From: Nitrospinota bacterium
GTDB lineage: Bacteria > Nitrospinota > Nitrospinia > Nitrospinales > JACRGP01
Direction of reading: 5' to 3'
NCBI GenBank assembly: GCA_016217765.1
Contig: JACRGP010000181.1
Span: forward strand, 1 to 38,724
Length of the DNA stretch: 38,724 nt
The notes beneath the pieces are model-generated. The model was not told the DNA's origin, ran no database searches, and saw only the letters and a list, made by a program, of their open reading frames with translations. The translations under genes and the position numbers were made by a program. Shown here piece after piece: positions 17,930 to 26,537 of this stretch (its first letter is position 1; each line of letters begins with the position of its first letter).

Positions 17930-19744
17930 CTAATCCAGTTCGAACTGCTTTTTCCAGTCGCTATCCTCGGCGAGAGGCGGTTGGTCGAGTTTGTCGAGGA
18001 CGAAATTTTCCATGACGAGGCAGTCCATTTCCGTGCGCATGAAACATCGATAGGCGTCCTCGGGCGAGCAGACGATGGGTTCGCCGCGCACGTTGAACGA
18101 GGTGTTGATGAGGACCGGGCAACCCGTCTCCTCCTCGAACGCCTTGATCAGGTCATGGTACCGGGGATGGACTTCCCGGCCCACCGTCTGTATGCGGGCG
18201 GAATAATCGACATGCGTGACGGCCGGGACCCGCGACCGCGGGACGTTCAGCAGGTCGATGCCGAACAATTTTTTCTGCTCCTCGGTCATTTCCCGTTTCT
18301 TGTCCTCGCGGACGTCCGCCACCAGGAGCATATAGGGGCTTGGGGAATCCATATCGAACCATTCGTGGACCTTCTCCTCCAGCACGGAGGGGGCGAAGGG
18401 CCGGAACGATTCGCGGTGTTTTATTTTCAGGTTCATGACGGACTGCATTTTCGGGCTTCGCGCGTCGCCGATGATGCTTCGGGCTCCCAGGGCGCGCGGG
18501 CCGAATTCCATCCGCCCCTGGAACCAGCCGATCACTTTCTCGTCCTTCAACCGGCGCGCGGTTTCCCGGATCAGTTCCCGGTCGTCGAGCCGCCGGTAAG
18601 GGACCTTGTTCCGGTCGAGGAATTCCTTGATCCCGGCGTTGCCGTAACGCGGTCCCAGACAGGCTCCTTTCATGAAGTCTTTCCCGTTGACGCGTCTTTC
18701 CTTTCCGAGGACCTGGTGCCAGACGAACAGGGCGATGCCAAGCGCCCCGCCCGCGTCGCCGGCGGCGGGCTGGACCCAGATGCCGTCGAAGATTTTTTCC
18801 TTGAGGATTTTCCCGTTGCCCACGCAATTCAAGGCCACGCCGCCCGCCAGGCAGAGATTTTTCAGGCCGGTCAACTGGCGCGCGTGACGCGCCATCTTCA
18901 GCATGATCTCCTCGGTCACGGCCTGGAGCGACGCCGCGATGTCCATTTCCCGCTGGGTCAGCCGGGACTCCGGCCGGCGGGGCGGCCCCCCGAACAGAGC
19001 GTGAAATTTCTCGCCGGTCATGGTCAACCCCGAGACGTAGTTGAAATATTCCAGGTCCATGCGGAACGAACCGTCGTCGCGCAGGTCCAGCAGACGCTCC
19101 CGGATTAAATGCGCGTATTGGGGACGGCCGTAAGGGGCCAGGCCCATCACCTTGTACTCGCCGCTGTTGACCTTGAACCCCAGGTAATAAGTGAACGCGG
19201 AATAAAGCAGTCCCAGCGAGTGCGGGAACCGCAGTTCCTTGAGCATCTCCACGCGGTTGCCCCGTCCGGCGCAGATACTGGCGGTGGCCCATTCGCCGAC
19301 GCCGTCCATCGTCAACACGACCGCCTCCTCGAAAGGCGATGGGAAAAACGCGCTGGCCGCGTGCGATTCGTGATGCTCCGCGAACAGGACCGGGCCCCCG
19401 TAGCCCAGGTTCTCGCGGATGTTCCGGCGGGTCCATAATTTTTCCTTGAGCCACGGGGGAAGGGCCTTGAGATAAGACCGCAAGCCTTTCGGGGCCACGC
19501 TCAGGTAGGTCTCCAGGATCCGCTCGAACTTGATGAACGGCTTGTCGTAAAACCCGACGAAATTCAAGTCCTTCGCGGCGATGCCGCCTTCCTTGAGGCA
19601 GTATTCGACTGCCCGGAAAGGAAAATCTTGATCGTGTTTCTTGCGGGTGAAACGCTCTTCCTGCGCGGCGGCGACGATTTCGCCGTCAACGACCAGGCAA
19701 GCGGCGGAATCGTGGTAGAATGCGGAGATACCCAGAATATTCAT
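17930..19744 (-). CDS. Carbamoyltransferase, NodU/CmcH family
   Basis: MNILGISAFYHDSAACLVVDGEIVAAAQEERFTRKKHDQDFP, LAGGVALNCVGNGKI, and FGPRALGARSIIGDARS. Confidence 0.96.
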   Translation of the reverse strand: MNILGISAFYHDSAACLVVDGEIVAAAQEERFTRKKHDQDFPFRAVEYCLKEGGIAAKDLNFVGFYDKPFIKFERILETYLSVAPKGLRSYLKALPPWLKEKLWTRRNIRENLGYGGPVLFAEHHESHAASAFFPSPFEEAVVLTMDGVGEWATASICAGRGNRVEMLKELRFPHSLGLLYSAFTYYLGFKVNSGEYKVMGLAPYGRPQYAHLIRERLLDLRDDGSFRMDLEYFNYVSGLTMTGEKFHALFGGPPRRPESRLTQREMDIAASLQAVTEEIMLKMARHARQLTGLKNLCLAGGVALNCVGNGKILKEKIFDGIWVQPAAGDAGGALGIALFVWHQVLGKERRVNGKDFMKGACLGPRYGNAGIKEFLDRNKVPYRRLDDRELIRETARRLKDEKVIGWFQGRMEFGPRALGARSIIGDARSPKMQSVMNLKIKHRESFRPFAPSVLEEKVHEWFDMDSPSPYMLLVADVREDKKREMTEEQKKLFGIDLLNVPRSRVPAVTHVDYSARIQTVGREVHPRYHDLIKAFEEETGCPVLINTSFNVRGEPIVCSPEDAYRCFMRTEMDCLVMENFVLDKLDQPPLAEDSDWKKQFELD

Positions 19745-19807
19745 GCGGTTCGAGTCGTTATCCTCGGTTTGTTCCCATTCCCGCCATTGTAGTATTTCTG
19801 GCGGGGA

Positions 19808-21337
19808 TCAGGCAAGGAATTCCTTGATGACGCGGACCGTGTATTCCTGCCGTTCCGGGGTCAGTTCGGGATAGATGGGCAGGGCCAGCGTTTCCAGCGC
19901 CGCCTTCTCGGACTCCGGGAAATCGCCCTGCCGGTATCCCAGGGAGGCAAAACATTCTTGCAGATGCAACGGCAGGGGATAGTAAATCTCCGTCTGCACC
20001 TTTTTTTCCTGTAAAAACTTCTTCAGATCGTCCCGGCGATTTTTCACGCGCACCACGTATTGGTTGTAAACGTGGCGCGGAACCAACTCGCGCGGCGCCT
20101 GGACATGCTCCTGCAGTCCGGCTTCGGACAACAACCGGTCGTAGCGGAATGCGTTCTGCCTCCGTTTTTCGGTCCAGCTCTCGAGGTAGTTGAGCTTGGC
20201 GTAGATCGCCGCCGCCTGCAGGGTGTCCAGACGGAAATTTCCGCCCACCACTTTGTGATAATACTTGGGTTTGGCGCCGTGCGTCCGCAGTATGACCAGT
20301 TTTTGGTAGATCTCCTCGGACGACACCGTCACCATGCCCGCGTCGCCCAACCCGCCGAGGTTCTTCGTAGGGAAAAAGGAAAAACAGCCGTAGTCGCCCA
20401 ACGATCCAGCCCTGCGGCCCTGGTATGAGGCGCCGATGGCCTGCGCCGCGTCTTCGATCACGGCCAGCCCGTGTTTTCTCGCCGTCTCCAGGAGCGGGTC
20501 CATGTCCGCGCACTGTCCGTAGAGGTGGACGGGTATGACGGCCTTGGTTTTTTTCGAGACCTTGCTTTCGACCTGGTCCGGGTTCAAGTTGTAGGTCGCG
20601 GGGTCGATGTCCACGAACACGGGCCGCGCCCCAACCCGGACGATCGACCCCGCGGTGGCGTAAAAAGTGAACGGCGTGGCGATAACCTCGTCGCCGGGGC
20701 CGACATTGGCGGCCATCAGGGAAATCAGCAGGGCGTCCGTCCCCGAGGAGACGCCGACGGCGTAACGGCATTGGCAATATTGGGCGATTTTTTCCTCCAG
20801 GCGGGCGACGTGGGGGCCGAGGATGAAATGTCCCGACCGCAGGACCTCGGCCATTTCCCGCTCCATGTCGAACAGGATCTCGTGATAGGACGCCGGGATG
20901 TCCAGCAAGGGAACGCGGTCGTCCGATTTGTCCCCGGCTTGCAGAATTTCCAGGACCTCTCCGGCCGTGCGCGCCTTGATGTCGGCGCCCTTGAACGTCT
21001 CCGGAGCCGCGGTCGCCACGCCGTCCAGTCCCAAGGCGCGGACGGCCTTTACGGTCATGGCCGGGCCGAAATCCAGTCCGGAGGAATCCAGGGACTCCTG
21101 GATGTCCGCGGCCGTCTGAGACAGGATGGCGATCCCCTCCAGCAGGCGCTTCAATTCCGTTCTCGCGGCGCGGTCGCCCCCGTTTTGCCGGAGGTCCTCG
21201 TAGAGCGCCGGTATGGACGAGGAAAGGACCCAGCCTTTCAGTTCTTTTTTCCGGCACCGCTCCAGGACCTCGGCTTCCAGGCCGGATTTTTTTTGCAGGG
21301 CCCTCATTAGAAGATCGGTATTCAACAAATATTGCAT
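19808..21337 (-). CDS. DegT/DnrJ/EryC1/StrS-family sugar aminotransferase with N-terminal PIN-like domain
   Basis: C-terminal ~370 aa: PLP aminotransferase (AVIEDAAQAIGASYQGRRAGSLGDYGCFSFFPTKNLGGLGDAGMV). N-terminal ~135 aa resembles a PIN domain (YLLNTDLLMRAL..SSSIPALYEDLR..LDFGPAMTVKAVRALGLDGVATAAPETFKGADIKARTAGEVLEIL). Confidence 0.92.
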   Translation of the reverse strand: MQYLLNTDLLMRALQKKSGLEAEVLERCRKKELKGWVLSSSIPALYEDLRQNGGDRAARTELKRLLEGIAILSQTAADIQESLDSSGLDFGPAMTVKAVRALGLDGVATAAPETFKGADIKARTAGEVLEILQAGDKSDDRVPLLDIPASYHEILFDMEREMAEVLRSGHFILGPHVARLEEKIAQYCQCRYAVGVSSGTDALLISLMAANVGPGDEVIATPFTFYATAGSIVRVGARPVFVDIDPATYNLNPDQVESKVSKKTKAVIPVHLYGQCADMDPLLETARKHGLAVIEDAAQAIGASYQGRRAGSLGDYGCFSFFPTKNLGGLGDAGMVTVSSEEIYQKLVILRTHGAKPKYYHKVVGGNFRLDTLQAAAIYAKLNYLESWTEKRRQNAFRYDRLLSEAGLQEHVQAPRELVPRHVYNQYVVRVKNRRDDLKKFLQEKKVQTEIYYPLPLHLQECFASLGYRQGDFPESEKAALETLALPIYPELTPERQEYTVRVIKEFLA

Positions 21338-21387
21338 GGGATCGTATCGGGAATGAACGTTGGAGGAAACGGTCCGGGAACGGACCC

Positions 21388-22692
21388 TCAGGCTTTGACG
21401 ATTTTATCCGATTTGATTTTCGCGCAGGCGTTGCGCGTATCCACCACGATTTTGGACCGCTCGACGATGGCTGGATAATCGTACTCCGAATGGTCGGTCA
21501 AGATCACGGTTATATCAAACCTTTCCAGGTTTTTCAAAGACGCGCTGGCTTTGCCCACGAATTGCGGGTATTCCCGCTTGGGGCCGACCGCGGGGATGTA
21601 GGGATCGTTGTATTCCACCGCCGCGCCCAGCCGCTCGAGAACGTCCATGATCTTGAAGCTGACCGATTCGCGGTCGTCGTCCACGTCTTTTTTGTAAGCC
21701 AGGCCGAGGAGCAGGACTTGACTGCCCTTCACGCTTTTCCCGGCGGCGTTCAGCGCGTGAAAAATTTTCTGGACCACGTAATCGGGCATGGAAACGTTGA
21801 TCTCCCCCGCCAGTTCGATGAAACGCGTGGAGACGCCGTATTCCCGCGCCTTCCAAGTCAGGTAAAAGGGGTCGATGGGGATGCAGTGCCCGCCGAGGCC
21901 GGGACCGGGATAAAAAGGCATATACCCGAACGGCTTGGTTTTGGCGGCCTCGATCACCTCCCAGATGTCGATCCCCATCTTGTCGAATACGATCTTGAGT
22001 TCGTTGACCAGCGCGATGTTCACGGAGCGGAAGATGTTCTCCATCAGTTTGACGGCCTCGGCCACCATGGCGCTCGATACCGGGACCGTTCTGGAAACGA
22101 TGGCGGAATAGAGGGCGTTGGCGGCTTCCATGGCGTAAGCGGTATCCGCGCCGATCACCTTAGGGATATTGGCGGTGTGGTACTGCTTGTTGTTGGGGTC
22201 CTCGCGCTCGGGGGAAAAAGCGACGTAAAAATCCTCGTTGGCTTTAAGCCCGCTCCCCTCCTCCAGTTCCGGGCCCAGCGCTTCCCGCGTCGTGCCGGGA
22301 TAGGTCGTGGACTCCAACACGATCAGCTTGCCTTTGGCCAGATGGGGCGCGATCCGGCGGGCGGTGGAAACGATGAAGCTCATGTCCGGTTCCCGGTTGT
22401 GGTTGAGCGGGGTCGGGACGCAGATGAGGACGCAGTCCAAACCGGCGACGGCGGAAAAATCGCCGGTCGCGGCGAACCGTCCCGTGGCGTTCAAGCCGCG
22501 GATGGATTCCGCGGGGATATGGCGGATATAACTTTCGCCCCTGGCCAACCGGTCGATTTTGGACCGGTCGATATCGAGCCCGACGACATGAAAACCCGCC
22601 TTGCCGAACGCGATCGCCAGGGGAAGCCCCACGTAACCCAGACCGACCACTCCGACCCGGGCCGTTTTTCCTTTGATTTTTTCAAGCAACAT
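21388..22692 (-). CDS. Nucleotide-sugar dehydrogenase (UDP-N-acetylglucosamine/mannosamine 6-dehydrogenase, WbpA-like)
   Basis: ARVGVVGLGYVGLPLAIAFGKAGFHVVGLDID, PGPGLGGHCIPIDPFYL, VLLLGLAYKKDVDD. Likely start MLLEKIKG; the ORF opens at 22719. Confidence 0.93.
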   Translation of the reverse strand: MLLEKIKGKTARVGVVGLGYVGLPLAIAFGKAGFHVVGLDIDRSKIDRLARGESYIRHIPAESIRGLNATGRFAATGDFSAVAGLDCVLICVPTPLNHNREPDMSFIVSTARRIAPHLAKGKLIVLESTTYPGTTREALGPELEEGSGLKANEDFYVAFSPEREDPNNKQYHTANIPKVIGADTAYAMEAANALYSAIVSRTVPVSSAMVAEAVKLMENIFRSVNIALVNELKIVFDKMGIDIWEVIEAAKTKPFGYMPFYPGPGLGGHCIPIDPFYLTWKAREYGVSTRFIELAGEINVSMPDYVVQKIFHALNAAGKSVKGSQVLLLGLAYKKDVDDDRESVSFKIMDVLERLGAAVEYNDPYIPAVGPKREYPQFVGKASASLKNLERFDITVILTDHSEYDYPAIVERSKIVVDTRNACAKIKSDKIVKA

Positions 22693-22902
22693 CGATTGTC
22701 CTCGGTATTTTTTTTCCATCCGATAGCGCTATCCCGTCCCAGCCCCGATGGGCGCGACCGCTCCCGGGACGAACATTCGCGCGGGTCTGGAAAACCGCGC
22801 CGCTCCCGGAGGACGGCGGGAGCAGTTTGCCTGAATCTTTTGCCGCCGTCAAGGAAAGCGGGGCTGGCCATTTTTATTTCGGAGGCGCCGCCAAACTACG
22901 GC

Positions 22903-23313
22903 TCATGTAATAACATTACCAGGAAGAACGGAGCGCGCGGCATCTCTGACCTTTTTTGCAATAACAATGGCTTTTTCCGCTTCCGCGCGCGTAATAGGTT
23001 CCCAATCGCCAGGATACCTGGCCTCCATCGAGTACCTGTTTAAAACATGCAACTGGATGCCTTTCAAGCCGGGCGAAAATGCCATCGCAAGGTTTTCGAG
23101 TAATATGAGATCATGGGTTTTGGGGAAATCCACTTCATGAAAGACAAGGAGGGCCTTTAGATATTTTTCGGCGCATTGCTGGGCATGGAAGCAGGCCGTG
23201 TCGAATGGGCAATCGTTTTCCAGAGTCAGGGTATGTTCCGCATTGCGCAAGTCGTGCTCGGCCTTTTCAATCCATTGTCGAGTCAGTTTTGCCTTGTCAG
23301 GCGGCCCGTTCAT
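22903..23313 (-). CDS. HEPN-domain protein (partner of MNT nucleotidyltransferase)
   Basis: WIEKAEHDLRNAEHTL..CFHAQQCAEKYLKALLVFHEVDFPKTHDLILL; HEPN family; overlaps the MNT gene by 17 nt. Confidence 0.88.
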   Translation of the reverse strand: MNGPPDKAKLTRQWIEKAEHDLRNAEHTLTLENDCPFDTACFHAQQCAEKYLKALLVFHEVDFPKTHDLILLENLAMAFSPGLKGIQLHVLNRYSMEARYPGDWEPITRAEAEKAIVIAKKVRDAARSVLPGNVIT

Positions 23314-23629
23314 AAACCACTTTCCCCTCCTTCAATGCCGGATAAATGAGGGCGCCTTTGGCGTTGCGGTATTTCTCGATTTCGTCCGGCGTTACGACGA
23401 TGACATCCAAGGGCAAAGTGCGGTCGGCCAAGGCAAGGTCGATCTCCGCCGCCTTTTGGCGCTTTGAGCCTTCCACCCGCATCACCACCAGCAAATCCAC
23501 ATCGCTGTCCCTGGTGGGGGTTCCGCAAGCATATGAACCAAACAATATGATCTTATCCGGTTGAAACCGGTTGGCTATCGTTTCCACCATGCGGTTTATT
23601 ACTTCATGGTTCGTCATTTTCTTCTCCAA
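23297..23629 (-). CDS. Minimal nucleotidyltransferase (MNT)
   Basis: IILFGSYACGTPTRDSDVDLLVVM (GS..DxD pol-beta-like NTase motif). Confidence 0.9.
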   Translation of the reverse strand: MEKKMTNHEVINRMVETIANRFQPDKIILFGSYACGTPTRDSDVDLLVVMRVEGSKRQKAAEIDLALADRTLPLDVIVVTPDEIEKYRNAKGALIYPALKEGKVVYERAA

Positions 23630-23850
23630 AATATCTCAGGTCATGCCGTTGCACAAATCGTCTCTCGGCTCTCATCCAAGCCGACATACTTGACTTGTCC
23701 CAGACTAGCCGGAATTTTCTTATAGTTGCCGTTGGCGAAAGCTCGTCAGGGGTTCATTACCGAACTCTTTCTGGGTTTCGGCTTGCCGGAACCTGGCGCG
23801 TTATAGTGTACTGGAATTCCGGGTATCCATCAAGCAAGCTGGTTGAACCC

Positions 23851-23880
23851 GCCGCGAATTCCCCCTTGACAAGCCGGGGC
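23851..23880. repeat. Degenerate fragment of the CCCCCTTG repeat family (R8)
   Basis: gccgcgaattcccccttgacaagccggggc; shares cccccttgacaag with 14960-14973. Confidence 0.45.
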
Positions 23881-23960
23881 GCCGATGAAATAATCGCTCA
23901 TCGCCTCTGAAGCCCTTGAAACCTCGCTTCGCTAATAACGAATTGCAATTGAACGCGTTA

Positions 23961-23989
23961 TTGACAAAGATATTATCATATCAGGATAT
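23961..23989 (+). promoter_or_regulatory. Candidate sigma70-like promoter for rpmH
   Basis: TTGACA at 23961-23966 with GGATAT at 23984-23989 (17-nt spacer), about 20 nt before the rpmH ATG. The -10 is imperfect. Confidence 0.4.
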
Positions 23990-24011
23990 CTCGTAACGGA
24001 AAGGCCGGAAA

Positions 24012-24146
24012 ATGAAACGCACGTATCAGCCGAAAAACATTAGAAGAAAACGCACCCACGGGTTCCGGGCCAGGATGGCCACCGTCGGCGGAAGAAAAGT
24101 TTTGTCCAGCAGAAGACGAAAGGGAAGAAAACGGCTTACTGTCTGA
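24012..24146 (+). CDS. rpmH: 50S ribosomal protein L34
   Basis: Translated by eye: [44 protein letters not shown]. Not in the supplied ORF track (44 aa). Confidence 0.97.
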   Translation: MKRTYQPKNIRRKRTHGFRARMATVGGRKVLSSRRRKGRKRLTV

Positions 24147-24148
24147 CG

Positions 24149-24499
24149 ATGGCCGGTCAATCGTTTGGGAAACGCGAAAGACTGCTCAAACGGTTCGAGT
24201 TCGAAAACGTGATGGACAAGGGACGGAAGACCCGTATCGGGGACATCTGCACGGTCTTTTGTCTGAAAAACGGCTTGGACCGCCATCGGCTGGGGATCAT
24301 CTCCTCCCGGAAAATAGGCAACGCGCCGCAACGCAACCGTTCCAAGCGCCGGATGCGCGAGGCGTTCCGCCGTATCAAGAACGCCATCCCAACGCCCATG
24401 GACATCGTGATCATCGTGGGAAAAGGCGCGGCCCCTCTGTCTTTTCCGGTCCTCCAGGAAAAAATCGGACAGACCCTTCGCTGTAAGAGGCAACCCTGA
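24149..24499 (+). CDS. rnpA: Ribonuclease P protein component
   Basis: GKRERLLKRFEFENVMDKGRK..RLGIISSRKIGNAPQRNRSKRRMREAFR (RNR signature); follows rpmH. Confidence 0.95.
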   Translation: MAGQSFGKRERLLKRFEFENVMDKGRKTRIGDICTVFCLKNGLDRHRLGIISSRKIGNAPQRNRSKRRMREAFRRIKNAIPTPMDIVIIVGKGAAPLSFPVLQEKIGQTLRCKRQP

Positions 24500-24532
24500 C
24501 GCGACCGTCGCCGCCCATCCAAGGTCAAATCG

Positions 24533-24745
24533 ATGCTGAACCGTCTCCTCAAATCCGTCATCAGATGTTATCAGAAGTTCATATCCCCTTTTCTCATCCC
24601 CTCCTGCCGCTTTTATCCAAGCTGTTCGGAGTACGCGGCGCAGGCTTTGGAACGGTTCGGTTTTTTCGGGGCTCTTCGCCGCATCGTCGCGCGGCTGTCC
24701 AAATGTCATCCGTACCATGACGGGGGATTCGATCCCGTAAAATAA
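24533..24745 (+). CDS. yidD: Membrane protein insertion efficiency factor YidD
   Basis: IRCYQKFISPFLIPSCRFYPSCSEYAAQALERFG..CHPYHDGGFDPV. Confidence 0.97.
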   Translation: MLNRLLKSVIRCYQKFISPFLIPSCRFYPSCSEYAAQALERFGFFGALRRIVARLSKCHPYHDGGFDPVK

Positions 24746-24762
24746 TTTTTTTGGAGGTTGCG

Positions 24763-26409
24763 TTGGAAAACAGGGCGTTGCTTGCCTTTATTTTGTCGTT
24801 GCTGATTTTTATCGGATGGGGGTATTTCCTGTCCGTCGTGCAACCTCCGCCCAAGGAGCGGATAAAACCTCCGGCGCGGGAGTCTCAAATTTCCGGAGAG
24901 ACCGCCCAGCCATCGGCGTCGCGGGAACCGCAGGCCGCTTTAACGGCCCCCGCCGAAGCCCCTGGCGCCGCTTCAACCATGGAGACGGCGAAGCCGACTC
25001 CGCGGTTTGCCGGCACGGAGAAAAAAATCAAGGTGACCACGGGCCTGGCCACGTTTATCGTCTCCAACCAGGGCGCCACGATCGAGGACATCCTCCTCAA
25101 AAAATACCCGGAGAAAAACGGCGAGGCCACCAACCTGGTCCACAAGGTCAAGGGAGCCAAGGCCCCCCTGACCCTCGAGGCCAGCGTTCCCGAAGTCTCC
25201 GAAATCCTGCGGGAGGCATACTACGAGGCTTCCGCCGACTCGCTGGACTTGTCGGAATCCAACCCGTCCGCGAAATTGACGCTCCGGCTGAAGCACGAGT
25301 CCGGCCTGGAAGCGTTCCGGGAATTCACTTTTCACTACAACCAGTATATCGTCGACGTGCGGACCGAGGTGAACGCTCCGGCCTTCGCCGGGCAGAACGT
25401 GCGGTACACGTCGCTTTGGGGGCCGGGTCTCGGCGGGGAAACCGACGGGAGCCAGATGTTCATCCATACCGGGCCGACCGTATTCGTCAACAACGACCGG
25501 TTGGAAATCAAGGAGGACGACGTTGCCGACGTCGTCCGTCATCAAGGGGACCTGGAGTGGGTCGCGTTCCAGAACAAATATTTCGCGGCGGCGCTCGTCC
25601 CCGGCCAGGGCGTCAAAGCGGGCGCCGTCAAAAAGGCGAACGGCTCCCTGTATGTCGGGATGGAATTCGAAAGCGTTCAGTCCTCCGCCTCGGCGTCCTT
25701 CAGCCTGTACGCCGGGACCAAGGAACTGTTGGTCCTGGAAAGCATGGGCCACAAGCTGGTGCGGCTGATCGACTATGGCTGGCTGGGCAACAAGTTCGCG
25801 TTCCTGGTCAAACCGCTCCTCAGGGTCCTTCAATACTTTTACGACAAGACGGCCAATTATGGCTGGTCGATCATCGTACTGACATTCATCATCAAGCTGG
25901 TCTTTTTCCCGCTGACGCACAAAAGTTTCAAGTCCATGAAGGGGATGCAGAAGATCCAGCCCTACGTCAAGGTCATCCAGGAGAGGAACAAGAACGACCG
26001 CCAGAAAATGAACGAGGAGTTGATCGAACTGTACAAGAAACACCGCGTCAACCCGCTGGGCGGCTGTCTGCCCATGTTGTTGCAGATCCCGGTATTCATC
26101 TCCCTGTACCACGCCCTGTTTTTCTCCATCGAGTTGCGCGGCGCCCCGTTCCTGTGGTGGATCAAGGACCTGTCGTCCAGCGACCCCTACTACATCACGC
26201 CCATACTGATGGGGGCCACCATGTTCCTCCAGCAGAAAATGACCCCGTCGGTCGGGGACCCGGTCCAGCAGAAAATCATGCTGTTCCTGCCCGTGATCTT
26301 CACCTTCATGTTCATCTCCTTCCCCGCCGGACTCGTCATTTACTGGACGGTGAACAATATCCTGACGATCGCCCAGCAGTATTATATTTATAAATTGACC
26401 AGGGATTGA
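24763..26409 (+). CDS. yidC: Membrane protein insertase YidC/Oxa1 family
   Basis: MENRALLAFILSLLIFIGWGYFL..WSIIVLTFIIKLVFFPLTHKSFKSMKGMQKIQP..NPLGGCLPMLLQIPVF. GGAGG at 24753-24757 is a good SD for a TTG start at 24763; the ORF track opens at TTG 24751. Confidence 0.96.
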   Translation: MENRALLAFILSLLIFIGWGYFLSVVQPPPKERIKPPARESQISGETAQPSASREPQAALTAPAEAPGAASTMETAKPTPRFAGTEKKIKVTTGLATFIVSNQGATIEDILLKKYPEKNGEATNLVHKVKGAKAPLTLEASVPEVSEILREAYYEASADSLDLSESNPSAKLTLRLKHESGLEAFREFTFHYNQYIVDVRTEVNAPAFAGQNVRYTSLWGPGLGGETDGSQMFIHTGPTVFVNNDRLEIKEDDVADVVRHQGDLEWVAFQNKYFAAALVPGQGVKAGAVKKANGSLYVGMEFESVQSSASASFSLYAGTKELLVLESMGHKLVRLIDYGWLGNKFAFLVKPLLRVLQYFYDKTANYGWSIIVLTFIIKLVFFPLTHKSFKSMKGMQKIQPYVKVIQERNKNDRQKMNEELIELYKKHRVNPLGGCLPMLLQIPVFISLYHALFFSIELRGAPFLWWIKDLSSSDPYYITPILMGATMFLQQKMTPSVGDPVQQKIMLFLPVIFTFMFISFPAGLVIYWTVNNILTIAQQYYIYKLTRD

Positions 26410-26429
26410 CCGGCGTGCCGCCGGCCCCA

Positions 26430-26500
26430 ATGCCGCCTCCCGCTTGCGCGGAGACGGAGGATCGCTCCCCCTTGCAAAGGGGGCTGGGGGGATTCCCAGC
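26430..26500. repeat. Intergenic palindromic repeat (family copy R2)
   Basis: ccgcctcccgcttgcgcggagacggagg then ctcccccttgcaaagggggctggggggattc (26465-26495). Confidence 0.75.
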
Positions 26501-26537
26501 CCTTACGGCGAATAGCCGCCTTACAATGCAGGTCCCC

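Noticed and set aside
23695-23910. Small ORF (71 aa) upstream of rpmH
   Set aside because: No family resemblance, overlaps degenerate repeat sequence and lacks a convincing ribosome-binding site. The region is treated as intergenic.
23950-24011. Replication origin (DnaA boxes) near rpmH
   Set aside because: No TTATCCACA-like cluster was seen and dnaA is absent from the window.
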